Virus record (IMG/VR): IMGVR_UViG_3300017917_004287
Location: 1 to 37,345 of that record
Length of the DNA stretch: 37,345 nucleotides
Reading direction: 5' to 3' (one strand)
From: a virus
Position 1 is the first letter of the stretch. Each line of letters begins with the position of its first letter. The translations under genes were made by a program, and so were the position numbers. The notes under the pieces were generated by a model. It saw only the letters and a list, made by a program, of their open reading frames with translations, was not told the DNA's origin and did not search any database. Shown in pieces: positions 9,523 through 16,192 of the stretch.

Positions 9523-10020
9523 TTATTTTTTATAAGCGGTATTTAAACCTTGCCATTGACCATCATACTGTTCTCCTACTTCATCAACTTTCCAGAAAGC
9601 AATTTGAGCGATACGAGCATTTTTTTCAATAACAATAACACTTGTTACAATCATTGTTGTATTCATAACATCACAATAAAATCCTGGATCCCACCAAGGT
9701 GATTCAATAATTGTTCCTGTGCGGTACAAAGATGAACGGTGGGTGATTTTCGCAGCAGCGTCAGCTGGTACTTTAATACCTTCATTAAATGTGACTGAAT
9801 ATACACCTTTTTCAAGTCTCCAACATTCTCTACCGTCTATAAGTTGAGTTGGAAGTTCATGGTAACCTGTAGCGTCAATGTGGGTTTTGTCTTTATAAAC
9901 AACAGAACCAACATCAATACGTTCAATTTTACAAACTGATAGGTCAATACCAATTTGAGCACGTTTAGAGAAATCTGATTCAATAACGTGATTTGCGATT
10001 TGATTTGAATTTAATAACAT
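9523..10020 (-). CDS. dUTPase / dCTP deaminase family protein (165 aa)
   Basis: A member of the trimeric dUTPase/dCTP deaminase superfamily. The conserved HRSSLYRTGT motif (about residues 93-102) and the following SPWWDPGFYCDVMNTT segment form the nucleotide-binding and active-site region. NARIAQIAFWKV is the usual later strand, and GEQYDGQWQG the C-terminal part. The glutamate that deaminates dCTP in Escherichia coli Dcd is not evident, so dUTP hydrolysis looks more likely, though this is a guess from motifs. It would keep uracil out of DNA and feed dUMP for dTMP synthesis. It is the last gene of the modification operon, just before the terminator. Confidence 0.85.
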   Translation of the reverse strand: MLLNSNQIANHVIESDFSKRAQIGIDLSVCKIERIDVGSVVYKDKTHIDATGYHELPTQLIDGRECWRLEKGVYSVTFNEGIKVPADAAAKITHRSSLYRTGTIIESPWWDPGFYCDVMNTTMIVTSVIVIEKNARIAQIAFWKVDEVGEQYDGQWQGLNTAYKK

Positions 10021-10191
10021 TTATTTTAATTTATTTAATATTTTATCCCAAAACAAGTCTAACTTGTCTTTTCTAGCTTTACATCCACAATCATCATAAC
10101 CCATTTTTTTAGCTATGAATAAAGCAATTCGGTGGCCTTGTCCAAAAGTAATCACACGAATTAATATTTCAACAAAACCACCTAGCTTCAT
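10021..10191 (-). CDS. Small Cys-containing hypothetical protein (56 aa)
   Basis: A short gene between the 50-aa gene and the dUTPase-like gene. ATG at 10189-10191, stop at 10021-10023 directly abutting the next ATG. The sequence starts MKLGGFVEILIRVITFGQG and has a CGC motif in GYDDCGCKARKDKLD. The vicinal cysteines could bind a metal, but there are too few ligands for a classical zinc finger. Its start shares one base with the upstream stop (TAATG), so it is translationally coupled. The family is not recognised. Confidence 0.6.
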   Translation of the reverse strand: MKLGGFVEILIRVITFGQGHRIALFIAKKMGYDDCGCKARKDKLDLFWDKILNKLK

Positions 10192-10343
10192 TAGATTTTT
10201 CCGTATTGGATTTGAATTACTTTAGCACCACGAGATTCTACAACACGTCTTGCATCTTGTTCACTCTCAGCTTGAACATGAGTTTTTGTAGTTGAAATAC
10301 TATTTCGTTCTTTAACAGTGATTGTGTATGTTCTTTTTTCCAT
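10191..10343 (-). CDS. Small hypothetical protein (50 aa)
   Basis: ATG at 10341-10343, 2 nt after the FolE stop; stop at 10191-10193 overlapping the next start. The product (MEKRTYTITVKERNSIS onward, with ARRVVESRGAKVIQIQYGKI at the end) has a beta-alpha-beta look, with a middle helix (SEQDARRVVESRG). This resembles small phage domains with a strand-helix-strand pattern, but I cannot name it. Tight coupling with folE suggests expression with the modification genes. Confidence 0.6.
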   Translation of the reverse strand: MEKRTYTITVKERNSISTTKTHVQAESEQDARRVVESRGAKVIQIQYGKI

Positions 10344-10345
10344 AA

Positions 10346-11038
10346 TTAGATCTGATGTCCTCCATTGTTAATTTTCAAGCTGTCAAAAAATTCTTTACGT
10401 GCTTGATTTTCATTTTGTAAAAATACTCCTGATGCCTTAGTAGTAACCATTGATGCACCTTGGTGTTTAACACCCCTACATGACACACATGAGTGATTGG
10501 CAACTACTGTTACAATTACACCTTTATTGTTTTCACAAATTTTATCTACTGCTTGATGAATTGCTGAAGTGAGTTGTTCTTGAATAGCTCCTCTACGACC
10601 AAAATGTTCTACAATACGGTTCAATTTAGACAAACCAATTACAGAACCATTTTCACCTACAATGTAACCAATATGAACTACACCTCCAATTGTTTGATGG
10701 TGATGAGAACACATTGATGTAAGTGGAATGTTTCGTTCAATAACAATACCATCATACCCATCACTTGGGAATGAAGTAATATCAGACATAGCTTCATAAC
10801 GACCTTTCCATAAATCAAACACATAAGCTTTAGCTACACGACGAGGTGTATCTGAACTGTTTGGATCATTTCTCCAATCGCATTGTAAAGCATCTAAAAA
10901 TTTACCATATGCCTCAGCAGCCTCATCTACCATTGCCCATTTTTCTTTTTCAGTAAATGGGAAACCAGGTGCGATCCCATTAGCATAACCTGTTTTTACA
11001 CACTCTAAATCGAGTGTAAATGTTTTTTTATTTTCCAT
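10346..11038 (-). CDS. folE: GTP cyclohydrolase I (FolE)
   Basis: The first enzyme of 7-deazaguanine synthesis, converting GTP to dihydroneopterin triphosphate. The zinc and active-site motif CSHHHQT (about residue 110) and the later NHSCVSCRGVKHQGASM segment are present. DTPRRVAKAY, ERNIPLTSMCSHH and GLSKLNRIVEHFGRRGAIQEQLT are classic family blocks. The length (230 aa) is normal. It is one of four pathway enzymes in this operon, with QueD, QueE and a QueC-like protein, which argues for DNA modification rather than folate synthesis. It lies 42 nt downstream of the phosphoribosyltransferase gene. Confidence 0.96.
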   Translation of the reverse strand: MENKKTFTLDLECVKTGYANGIAPGFPFTEKEKWAMVDEAAEAYGKFLDALQCDWRNDPNSSDTPRRVAKAYVFDLWKGRYEAMSDITSFPSDGYDGIVIERNIPLTSMCSHHHQTIGGVVHIGYIVGENGSVIGLSKLNRIVEHFGRRGAIQEQLTSAIHQAVDKICENNKGVIVTVVANHSCVSCRGVKHQGASMVTTKASGVFLQNENQARKEFFDSLKINNGGHQI

Positions 11039-11080
11039 AACGTATGTTGTAATATAATAATAATTTTTTTAATAAACAAA

Positions 11081-11596
11081 TCAAATAGAATAAACGTTTG
11101 ATAAGTTTCTATGATGTCCATTTTCATCATCTAACCCATAACCTACTAACCATTCTTCATCAACATCAAATCCATTATAATGAATTCCATCTACTGGTAG
11201 AATTAGGCTTGGGGATGATTTTCGTTTAAATAAAGTGACCACTGAAATTGTTTTTGCTCCTTTAAAGTCCAACTCAGCAATCAAGTGTTGGATTGTTTTT
11301 CCTGAGTCAGCAAAATCATCAATAAGAAAAACATGTTTGTCTTTAATATCACATTCAATGTCTTTAGTAATTTCAATTTTACCTTGCTTTTTACCAGTAT
11401 ATGATTTTGCTCTAATAAAATCACACTCAACAGGAATTGTTAAGTATTTTACAAATTCAGTAAATACCATAAACCCTCCATTAAGGATCCCTACCATTAT
11501 AAATTTACTATCATCTAAATAATGGGCATCATTTACTTCTTGAGCTAACTCATGAATACGATTTTCAATTTGTTTATGATGGAGATACAATTTCAT
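11081..11596 (-). CDS. hpt: Hypoxanthine/guanine phosphoribosyltransferase-like protein
   Basis: A 171-aa type I phosphoribosyltransferase. The PRPP-binding motif VFLIDDFADSGKT (about residues 90-102) is clear, and GILNGGF and the flexible loop region DFIRAKSYTGKKQG match hypoxanthine-guanine enzymes (the loop normally reads SSYG). It should join a 6-oxopurine to PRPP to give the nucleotide. Placement inside the 7-deazaguanine operon suggests that it recycles guanine released by DpdA or handles a 7-deazaguanine base; this is inference. Its ATG lies 23 nt inside the upstream thioredoxin-like gene. Confidence 0.85.
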   Translation of the reverse strand: MKLYLHHKQIENRIHELAQEVNDAHYLDDSKFIMVGILNGGFMVFTEFVKYLTIPVECDFIRAKSYTGKKQGKIEITKDIECDIKDKHVFLIDDFADSGKTIQHLIAELDFKGAKTISVVTLFKRKSSPSLILPVDGIHYNGFDVDEEWLVGYGLDDENGHHRNLSNVYSI

Positions 11597-11825
11597 ATAA
11601 AACTTTTTTAATTTCTTTTACACCTTCAAATTTATGTTTACCATTTTCATCTTCAATTACTAGAGTAGGTACCCATTCAATATCATAATCCTCAGTAATT
11701 AAAACATTATCATAAGTGTTAATTAATTTAATACCTAATTCTCTTTGAAATTCAAAAACAATAGGTTTTAGTTCAGCACATTTACCGCATTCATCAGTAA
11801 AGAAAAAAGTTAATTGTGGTTTCAT
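11574..11825 (-). CDS. Thioredoxin-like protein with CGKC (83 aa)
   Basis: A short thioredoxin-fold protein with a redox CXXC motif in FFTDECGKCAELKP (residues 8-21) and the cis-proline strand WVPTLVIED. The active dipeptide GK differs from thioredoxin (GP) and glutaredoxin (PY). It could supply electrons to the phage ribonucleotide reductase or serve a thiol step elsewhere. It is the second thioredoxin-like gene in this operon (the other is at 13495-13740). An AATATTTATAA motif lies 3 nt before its ATG. Confidence 0.8.
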   Translation of the reverse strand: MKPQLTFFFTDECGKCAELKPIVFEFQRELGIKLINTYDNVLITEDYDIEWVPTLVIEDENGKHKFEGVKEIKKVLYEIVSPS

Positions 11826-11828
11826 TTT

Positions 11829-11839
11829 TTATAAATATT
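11829..11839 (-). promoter_or_regulatory. AATATTTATAA motif inside the modification operon
   Basis: Minus-strand AATATTTATAA ending 3 nt before the ATG at 11825 and overlapping the stop of the thioesterase gene. It could allow separate, later expression of the thioredoxin-like, phosphoribosyltransferase and folE genes. Confidence 0.4.
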
Positions 11840-12239
11840 AAAGTTTAGAATCAGGAGTTTTAAACATTCTTTTAACTTGTTCAGAAATAGGAATAGGAAC
11901 ACCTTCTTCATCTACACGAACAAAAGTCATATTAGTAGCTAATAAAACAACCTCATCTCCTCTAAATACATTGTATGCTCTTGCTTCTACATTAAATGTA
12001 GCAGATGTGTTTCCTATTTTAACTAATTTAGCATAGATTTTAACAAGTTGTTTTTCTTTAGCAGGTTTTTTAAATACACATTGATCCATAGCAATAGTAA
12101 TCATGTTTTGACTTCTACATTTTTCCATTGCGTAGGCAGCAACCGCGGCATCTAACCAGCTGAGCAATTTGCCGCCGAATAGATTGCCGTGGAAACCTAA
12201 ATCTGATTTTTTAACTGGATGTGTAGATAATAAGTCCAT
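11838..12239 (-). CDS. Acyl-CoA thioesterase-like hotdog protein (133 aa)
   Basis: A hotdog-fold thioesterase of the YciA/acyl-CoA hydrolase type. HGNLFGGKLLSWLDAAVAAYA (residues 17-37) contains the family's N/G-G-x-L-x-x-x-D active-site helix, and the following strands (QCVFKKPAKEKQLVKIYAKL and TSATFNVEARAYN) fit the fold. Such enzymes cleave acyl-CoA thioesters. It shares one base with the end of queE (TAATG coupling), so it is made with the pathway enzymes. A thioesterase is unexpected in a phage modification operon. Whether it acts on CoA esters or on another thioester or amide-like intermediate is unknown. Confidence 0.85.
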   Translation of the reverse strand: MDLLSTHPVKKSDLGFHGNLFGGKLLSWLDAAVAAYAMEKCRSQNMITIAMDQCVFKKPAKEKQLVKIYAKLVKIGNTSATFNVEARAYNVFRGDEVVLLATNMTFVRVDEEGVPIPISEQVKRMFKTPDSKL

Positions 12240-13024
12240 TAAACAGCTCTCTTTTGATCATATGAAATGATATGATCTCTACCAGTCCAATTATAACCCA
12301 TTTCAAATGCTTTTTCTAATGAAATAGGATATTGTTTAATCAATTCTTCTCTATTATCACCTGCTGGCATTAACCATGTTTTGTTTTTAGGAATATTCAT
12401 TTCAACCCTAAATGCCTCAATTTCATCCATTGTAGCTTGAGTACCATCATAAACTGGTTTATAATGATAATCAGTATGGTAATCTAAAGTTTTACGAATT
12501 GCTTCTTTATTTAAACGAAGTTTATTATGTTGATCGATCATTTTCTGATCCACCAACTTACCCATTGGAGTGGTAACGTCAAGGCGAGGAACAGAATTAC
12601 TAAACTTTGGAGATAAAGATACCAACCCAAATGGATAATCGGTTTCAATAAAGTGACTACCTTCTGTTTCAATGGTTATACATATACCACGTTCATGAGC
12701 AAAATGAGTTAGTTCATTACATAAATCAGGAACCATTGTTGGTGAACCTCCTGTCAACATCATTTCTGTAATTTCAGGATTTTCATCATAGATTTTAATG
12801 ATATCATTGAATGTGTAAATTCCTTTTTCGGGGTGGATACTTGTATACCAAGAATCACACCAACCCCCTGCTCCAAACCAACATCTGTGAGTACAACCTG
12901 TAACCCTAATAGCTACTGTTGGACGACCTTGTCTTGAACCTTCACTTTGAATACAAGTGTAAACTTCAAGTACAGGTAATTTTTTGTTATAGTCGAGAAT
13001 ACGACCTGGTTTTTTATTTTCCAT
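12239..13024 (-). CDS. queE: 7-carboxy-7-deazaguanine synthase (QueE), radical SAM
   Basis: A radical-SAM enzyme that rearranges 6-carboxytetrahydropterin to 7-carboxy-7-deazaguanine. SEGSRQGRP and the cluster loop GCTHRCWFGAGGWCDSWY are typical of QueE, with cysteines 44, 48 and 56. The spacing is C-X3-C-X7-C, against the usual C-X3-C-X2-C, so the cluster loop is lengthened by five residues. MLTGGSP (about residue 89) is the SAM-binding GGEP-type motif and TIETEGS a later one. The length (261 aa) slightly exceeds the family norm. It starts 1 nt after the queD stop and overlaps the thioesterase by 1 nt. Confidence 0.92.
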   Translation of the reverse strand: MENKKPGRILDYNKKLPVLEVYTCIQSEGSRQGRPTVAIRVTGCTHRCWFGAGGWCDSWYTSIHPEKGIYTFNDIIKIYDENPEITEMMLTGGSPTMVPDLCNELTHFAHERGICITIETEGSHFIETDYPFGLVSLSPKFSNSVPRLDVTTPMGKLVDQKMIDQHNKLRLNKEAIRKTLDYHTDYHYKPVYDGTQATMDEIEAFRVEMNIPKNKTWLMPAGDNREELIKQYPISLEKAFEMGYNWTGRDHIISYDQKRAV

Positions 13025-13025
13025 A

Positions 13026-13502
13026 TTAATTTTCTGTATAAATTGAACTGTTTTTATCTGCTTCCCAACACTCTACTTTTGTTACTTTTACTCGACCACC
13101 ACCTTGTTTAGAAAACACATCATTGAATTTATCATAAACCAATTTAGCAGCTGACTCAGCACCAATTTTATCCATTACTCTCAAATGGCATACTGTTGGA
13201 TTCATTGACTCAAACAAGTCCAAATATGGATCATCTTTTTCAATCAATAAAGTATGATCCCACATATAATCCATCCAATCTTTTAAACCATTTCCTACAG
13301 GAACAGATTTAAACCCACCATAATCTTGAATCCAATTCATTTCATCTAACTGGTTTTCTTCTAATGGTTCCACTGATTCAAACCATACTTTAAATTTTAA
13401 AGCATAGCCATGTAATAATTGACAATGTGAATGCTGTGCTTTCCATTGTCTAATAGCAACTGAATAGTTGTCAAATAGTTTTGTTGATTGATACTTACCC
13501 AT
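13026..13502 (-). CDS. queD: 6-carboxytetrahydropterin synthase-like protein (QueD)
   Basis: A pterin synthase of the PTPS/QueD family, converting dihydroneopterin triphosphate to 6-carboxytetrahydropterin. The segment AQHSHCQLLHGYALKF (residues 22-37) holds the catalytic cysteine (Cys27) and zinc histidines. The usual HGH pair reads HGY here, so the third zinc ligand is changed or supplied by another residue such as His26. MNWIQDYGGFK, WDHTLLI and VECWEADKN match the remaining active-site blocks (Asp, His, Glu). The gene lies directly upstream of queE and overlaps the thioredoxin gene by 8 nt. Confidence 0.9.
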   Translation of the reverse strand: MGKYQSTKLFDNYSVAIRQWKAQHSHCQLLHGYALKFKVWFESVEPLEENQLDEMNWIQDYGGFKSVPVGNGLKDWMDYMWDHTLLIEKDDPYLDLFESMNPTVCHLRVMDKIGAESAAKLVYDKFNDVFSKQGGGRVKVTKVECWEADKNSSIYTEN

Positions 13503-13740
13503 TAATAAATTGCATTACTTGTTCATAACTTTTAATACCTACAAATCTACGAACTTCTTGTCCGTTTTCTACAAGTATTACTGTTGGCACACTAGATACA
13601 TTTGCTGATCGAGCTCTATCTATTTCATAATCAACATTAATTTTTTCAACAAACATTTGTTGAGATACTTGATCCATAATAGGACCTAAAGTTTGACATG
13701 GTACACACCATGGAGCTGAAAAATACATAATTTGTTTCAT
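13495..13740 (-). CDS. Thioredoxin (81 aa)
   Basis: A small thioredoxin with the active site APWCVPCQTLGP (Cys12 and Cys15) and the cis-proline strand VSSVPTVILVENG. It is shorter than bacterial thioredoxin (about 105 aa), having lost the first strand and helix, as T4 thioredoxin NrdC also is short. It probably reduces the phage class II ribonucleotide reductase, whose C-terminal cysteines need a thioredoxin. It overlaps queD by 8 nt and the upstream membrane protein gene by 4 nt. Confidence 0.92.
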   Translation of the reverse strand: MKQIMYFSAPWCVPCQTLGPIMDQVSQQMFVEKINVDYEIDRARSANVSSVPTVILVENGQEVRRFVGIKSYEQVMQFING

Positions 13741-13949
13741 ACTAGTTCTTCAATGATTCCAATAATTTCACTAATAATTAAGATAAAAACACCCAACCCA
13801 ATACTATATACTAGTGCTCCATATCCAGTTAATCTAACTGCTGATTTAAGGAAACTAACTAATTGATGTTTTTTAGGATCAGGATGTTGTTGTTTTTTGT
13901 TAATGATCTTATAATGAAGATCAGGATTAATAATGCTTTCGTTTTTCAT
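13737..13949 (-). CDS. Small single-span membrane protein (70 aa)
   Basis: An unrecognised protein with a basic N-terminal half (NKKQQHPDPKKHQLVSFLKS) and a hydrophobic C-terminal segment (about residues 42-66, GYGALVYSIGLGVFILIISEIIG). It probably sits in the inner membrane with the basic half in the cytoplasm. It overlaps both neighbours by 4 nt (ATGA), so it is co-translated with thioredoxin. A membrane protein between queC and queD is unexpected; no function is assigned. Confidence 0.55.
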   Translation of the reverse strand: MKNESIINPDLHYKIINKKQQHPDPKKHQLVSFLKSAVRLTGYGALVYSIGLGVFILIISEIIGIIEELV

Positions 13950-14161
13950 ATAATTTCTTCTTCTTTAATTAACTCGGCTCCAAAATTTTCTTCTAAGAGC
14001 CGAGTTGTATTTTCTTTAAATAATGGTTTAGCTTGAGACCAATCATAAGACCATTGAATAGATCCTTTTACTAATCCTGTAAACACCTCACCATGTTGGT
14101 TAACCACAACATACATTTGTGGATAGTCTTTTGATTTTCTATACTGTCTTCGAATGCTCAT
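13946..14161 (-). CDS. Hypothetical protein (71 aa)
   Basis: A short, unrecognised soluble protein starting MSIRRQYRKSKDYPQMYVVV and containing a W/Y-rich middle (GSIQWSYDWSQAKP) and an acidic end (AELIKEEEII). Its start lies 22 nt inside the 3' end of the queC-like gene, and its end overlaps the membrane protein gene by 4 nt. Context places it in the modification operon only by position. Confidence 0.55.
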   Translation of the reverse strand: MSIRRQYRKSKDYPQMYVVVNQHGEVFTGLVKGSIQWSYDWSQAKPLFKENTTRLLEENFGAELIKEEEII

Positions 14162-15008
14162 CTAGTATTGAAGATACGTATTCTTTTACATATTCCCAAG
14201 CTACTGGTCCAAATTCATCAGCATATTGTACAGGGTCTTTACGACCTAGTTTAATAAATGCTTCTACTCGTTCAACAGATGATGCTGATTTGTAATCACT
14301 AAACCATTCTTCTGATTCAACTGTATCTTCTCCTTCATTATAGTAAACTTTTAATTTAATGGGTTTGTAAGATGTATTTGTTTTAGCATATACCTTGTCA
14401 AATTTCAAATGTAAATACTCACAACATCTTTCTCCATCTTTCAAAATATCAAATTTATCACCTAACAAGTAAGGAGTATAAAGATATACTTTTTCAGAAC
14501 CCCAGTTACCTAATTTAAAGGCCTCAAAATCAGCATCTCTAAATTCTTGTCTACAGTCAGGATAAATTGAATGATCACCAGCATGGATTCCCATAGCAAT
14601 AGCACATTTTTTACCTGTTTGTTCTGTAATTGATAAGGCAGCTGCTTGAATAATTGAACTAAAGATTTTGTTACGATTAGGAACAACTGTTGCTTTCATA
14701 TTTTCCTCAGCGTAATGACCTTCAGGAACATCATCTCCGCCTTTTACAAGTGCTGAATTGAGTAATTTGTCAAGTCCTTTTAAAGTAATTACCTGATGTT
14801 TTACTTTAGCATAGTATTGTTCATCCTCATAACGAGAATGAGCATTTAAATACTTTACTAATTCCTTAGCTCGTTGTAGTTCAATATTATGTTTTTGCCC
14901 ATAATCAAAGGATAGTGCTGTAACTTCATAGCCATCGGCGAGTAGATGAAGCAGCAAGGTGGAGCTATCCATACCTCCACTTAATGATAATACTGCTTGT
15001 TTTGTCAT
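14139..15008 (-). CDS. queC: QueC-like 7-deazaguanine enzyme lacking the zinc cysteines
   Basis: A PP-loop ATPase of the QueC family, which normally turns 7-carboxy-7-deazaguanine into preQ0 using ATP and ammonia. The ATP loop LSGGMDSS (residues 9-16), SFDYGQKH (34-41), VVPNRN (108-113) and YPDCRQEF (149-156) are intact. The zinc site is not. Ordinary QueC has TCY or SCY followed by CGxCxxC, while here the matching positions read TSY (212-214) and SDYKSASSVERVEAF (237-251), with no cysteine after residue 196. At 289 aa it is also longer than usual (about 220-240). It may still activate the carboxylate but make a different product; a diverged 7-carboxy-7-deazaguanine decarboxylase-type enzyme (DpdL has been proposed in such phages) is one option. 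Confidence 0.88.
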   Translation of the reverse strand: MTKQAVLSLSGGMDSSTLLLHLLADGYEVTALSFDYGQKHNIELQRAKELVKYLNAHSRYEDEQYYAKVKHQVITLKGLDKLLNSALVKGGDDVPEGHYAEENMKATVVPNRNKIFSSIIQAAALSITEQTGKKCAIAMGIHAGDHSIYPDCRQEFRDADFEAFKLGNWGSEKVYLYTPYLLGDKFDILKDGERCCEYLHLKFDKVYAKTNTSYKPIKLKVYYNEGEDTVESEEWFSDYKSASSVERVEAFIKLGRKDPVQYADEFGPVAWEYVKEYVSSILDEHSKTV

Positions 15009-15343
15009 TAGAATGATATTGTTGAAAGTGTTCTAATAGATAGATCAGACATTTCGTAATCAGCTAAATCTTTGTCTCTAGCTACTTGGAAATCTACTGA
15101 TTGTCCGTTTTTAGTTTCTACCCAAAGTTCTTTAATGAATTCGGTCTTTGTGATTTTGTCATCTTTGTCTCTTGTGACTTTGAAAACTGCTACTTTATTT
15201 TGCATAATTGTATTGTTTGTTAGGTTATAAATTCCTGTTGTTAATGTACTAGAGGTTGTTATAGTTCCAGAACCAGACAATCTAAGATCACCACTGGTTG
15301 TTGGAATGTATGGTGTTGTTCCTGTATATCTAAGTGGTTCCAT
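15008..15343 (-). CDS. Hypothetical protein with Ser/Thr-rich N-terminus (111 aa)
   Basis: Unrecognised. I chose the ATG at 15341-15343, directly after the upstream stop at 15345; a TTG start at 15367 would overlap that gene. The first 45 residues are rich in S, T and G (SGDLRLSGSGTITTSSTLT). From Met47 (MQNKVAVFKVTRDKDDKITK) the protein is compact and charged, so translation from that internal ATG (near 15205) is possible. Its stop shares a base with the queC-like start (TAATG). Confidence 0.5.
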   Translation of the reverse strand: MEPLRYTGTTPYIPTTSGDLRLSGSGTITTSSTLTTGIYNLTNNTIMQNKVAVFKVTRDKDDKITKTEFIKELWVETKNGQSVDFQVARDKDLADYEMSDLSIRTLSTISF

Positions 15344-15344
15344 A

Positions 15345-15476
15345 TTATAATCTTGTTTTATTAGCAAATCTACGTAAAAGTTCTACATTAGCCAAGCTTA
15401 AGCGATGTCTATTTTCCCATAGAGCGTCTAATGTTTTTTTAATTTCTGTTTCCCAAGCGGAATTAATTTCCATCAT
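15345..15476 (-). CDS. Very small hypothetical protein (43 aa)
   Basis: The open frame extends to 15530, but the upstream part overlaps the previous gene. Two adjacent ATGs at 15474-15476 and 15471-15473, just after that gene's stop, are the likely start. The product is an amphipathic helical peptide (ETEIKKTLDALWENRHRLSLANVELLRRFAN) with a regular leucine spacing. No family is recognised. Confidence 0.45.
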   Translation of the reverse strand: MMEINSAWETEIKKTLDALWENRHRLSLANVELLRRFANKTRL

Positions 15477-15480
15477 TGGT

Positions 15481-15702
15481 TTAGAAGGGGAGTGTTTCGT
15501 ATTCATCATTTGTTTTATTAAAATATTCATCTAACCATGTTTTAGGATACATTAAAATGTTTCCTTTATATTTTGGATTTGATACCTGCTTGGTATCAAT
15601 TTTGATTTTATCAGCATTAGCAGCCGCTGCTACTTGTTTACCTAACTCTGGACCAGCTGGTTTTTTTAGGTAATCATAAAGAGAGATCATTTCAATTTCC
15701 AT
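15481..15702 (-). CDS. Hypothetical protein (73 aa)
   Basis: An unrecognised soluble protein. It begins MEIEMISLYDYLKKPAGPEL, continues with an alanine-rich helix (GKQVAAAANADKIKI) and has a well-ordered second half (KQVSNPKYKGNILMYPKTWLDEYF). The pattern is conserved-looking rather than random. It lies 4 nt after the glycosylase-like gene in the modification operon. No function is assigned. Confidence 0.55.
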   Translation of the reverse strand: MEIEMISLYDYLKKPAGPELGKQVAAAANADKIKIDTKQVSNPKYKGNILMYPKTWLDEYFNKTNDEYETLPF

Positions 15703-15706
15703 AACT

Positions 15707-16192
15707 TTATTTTTTTATATATATTTTTTCTTTAGTTCCTGCTGTTTGATCATACCACTGTTCCTTATTCATATCATACCATCTGTAAGGTAATTCAGGA
15801 TCATCATTCCAACCATGAGCACCATAATAAATAGCATCTTTTCTTAATAAATTTGCTCTATGTGACTTATGAAAATCATCATCTCCAAACCAAGAAGGCA
15901 TAGTAATTTTTTCTTCAATTACTTCTTTTTTCATGGTATTGTTTTTACCTCTTGCAACCCAAACGTCTATAGAGTCGTTTAAATATTTTTTTAACGCGGG
16001 TATGTTATCTCTAAACATCTGGCTTATAGGGTGGTTTATGCGGCCTTTAGAATATGGTTTACCGGTTAATGTTGGTCTACCTTCTAGACCAGCTATTAAT
16101 TGATAAGTTTCTACTCTTTGTTTACCTAAACGTTTGTCATCTAGAGATTCAAGTGACTTTTTAAAATCTGGATATGGTAAAAATACTTGCAT
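15707..16192 (-). CDS. Pyrimidine-dimer glycosylase-like protein (161 aa)
   Basis: The N-terminus MQVFLPYPDFKKSLESLDD followed by KRLGKQRVE, then NHPISQMFRD, MPSWFGDDDF and HKSHRANLLRKD matches the widespread small-protein family often annotated as pyrimidine dimer DNA glycosylase (endonuclease V/DenV-like, Pyr_excise superfamily). True T4 DenV has a different N-terminus, so the activity is not certain. The start shares one base with the dpdA stop (TAATG), so it is strictly coupled to the DNA transglycosylase. It may act on DNA or on modified bases; it could also be plain UV repair. Confidence 0.65.
   Translation of the reverse strand: MQVFLPYPDFKKSLESLDDKRLGKQRVETYQLIAGLEGRPTLTGKPYSKGRINHPISQMFRDNIPALKKYLNDSIDVWVARGKNNTMKKEVIEEKITMPSWFGDDDFHKSHRANLLRKDAIYYGAHGWNDDPELPYRWYDMNKEQWYDQTAGTKEKIYIKK

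Noticed and set aside
15345-15530. 61-aa version of the 15345 gene starting at 15530
   Set aside because: The first 18 codons overlap the preceding gene; paired ATGs at 15471-15476 follow that gene's stop directly.
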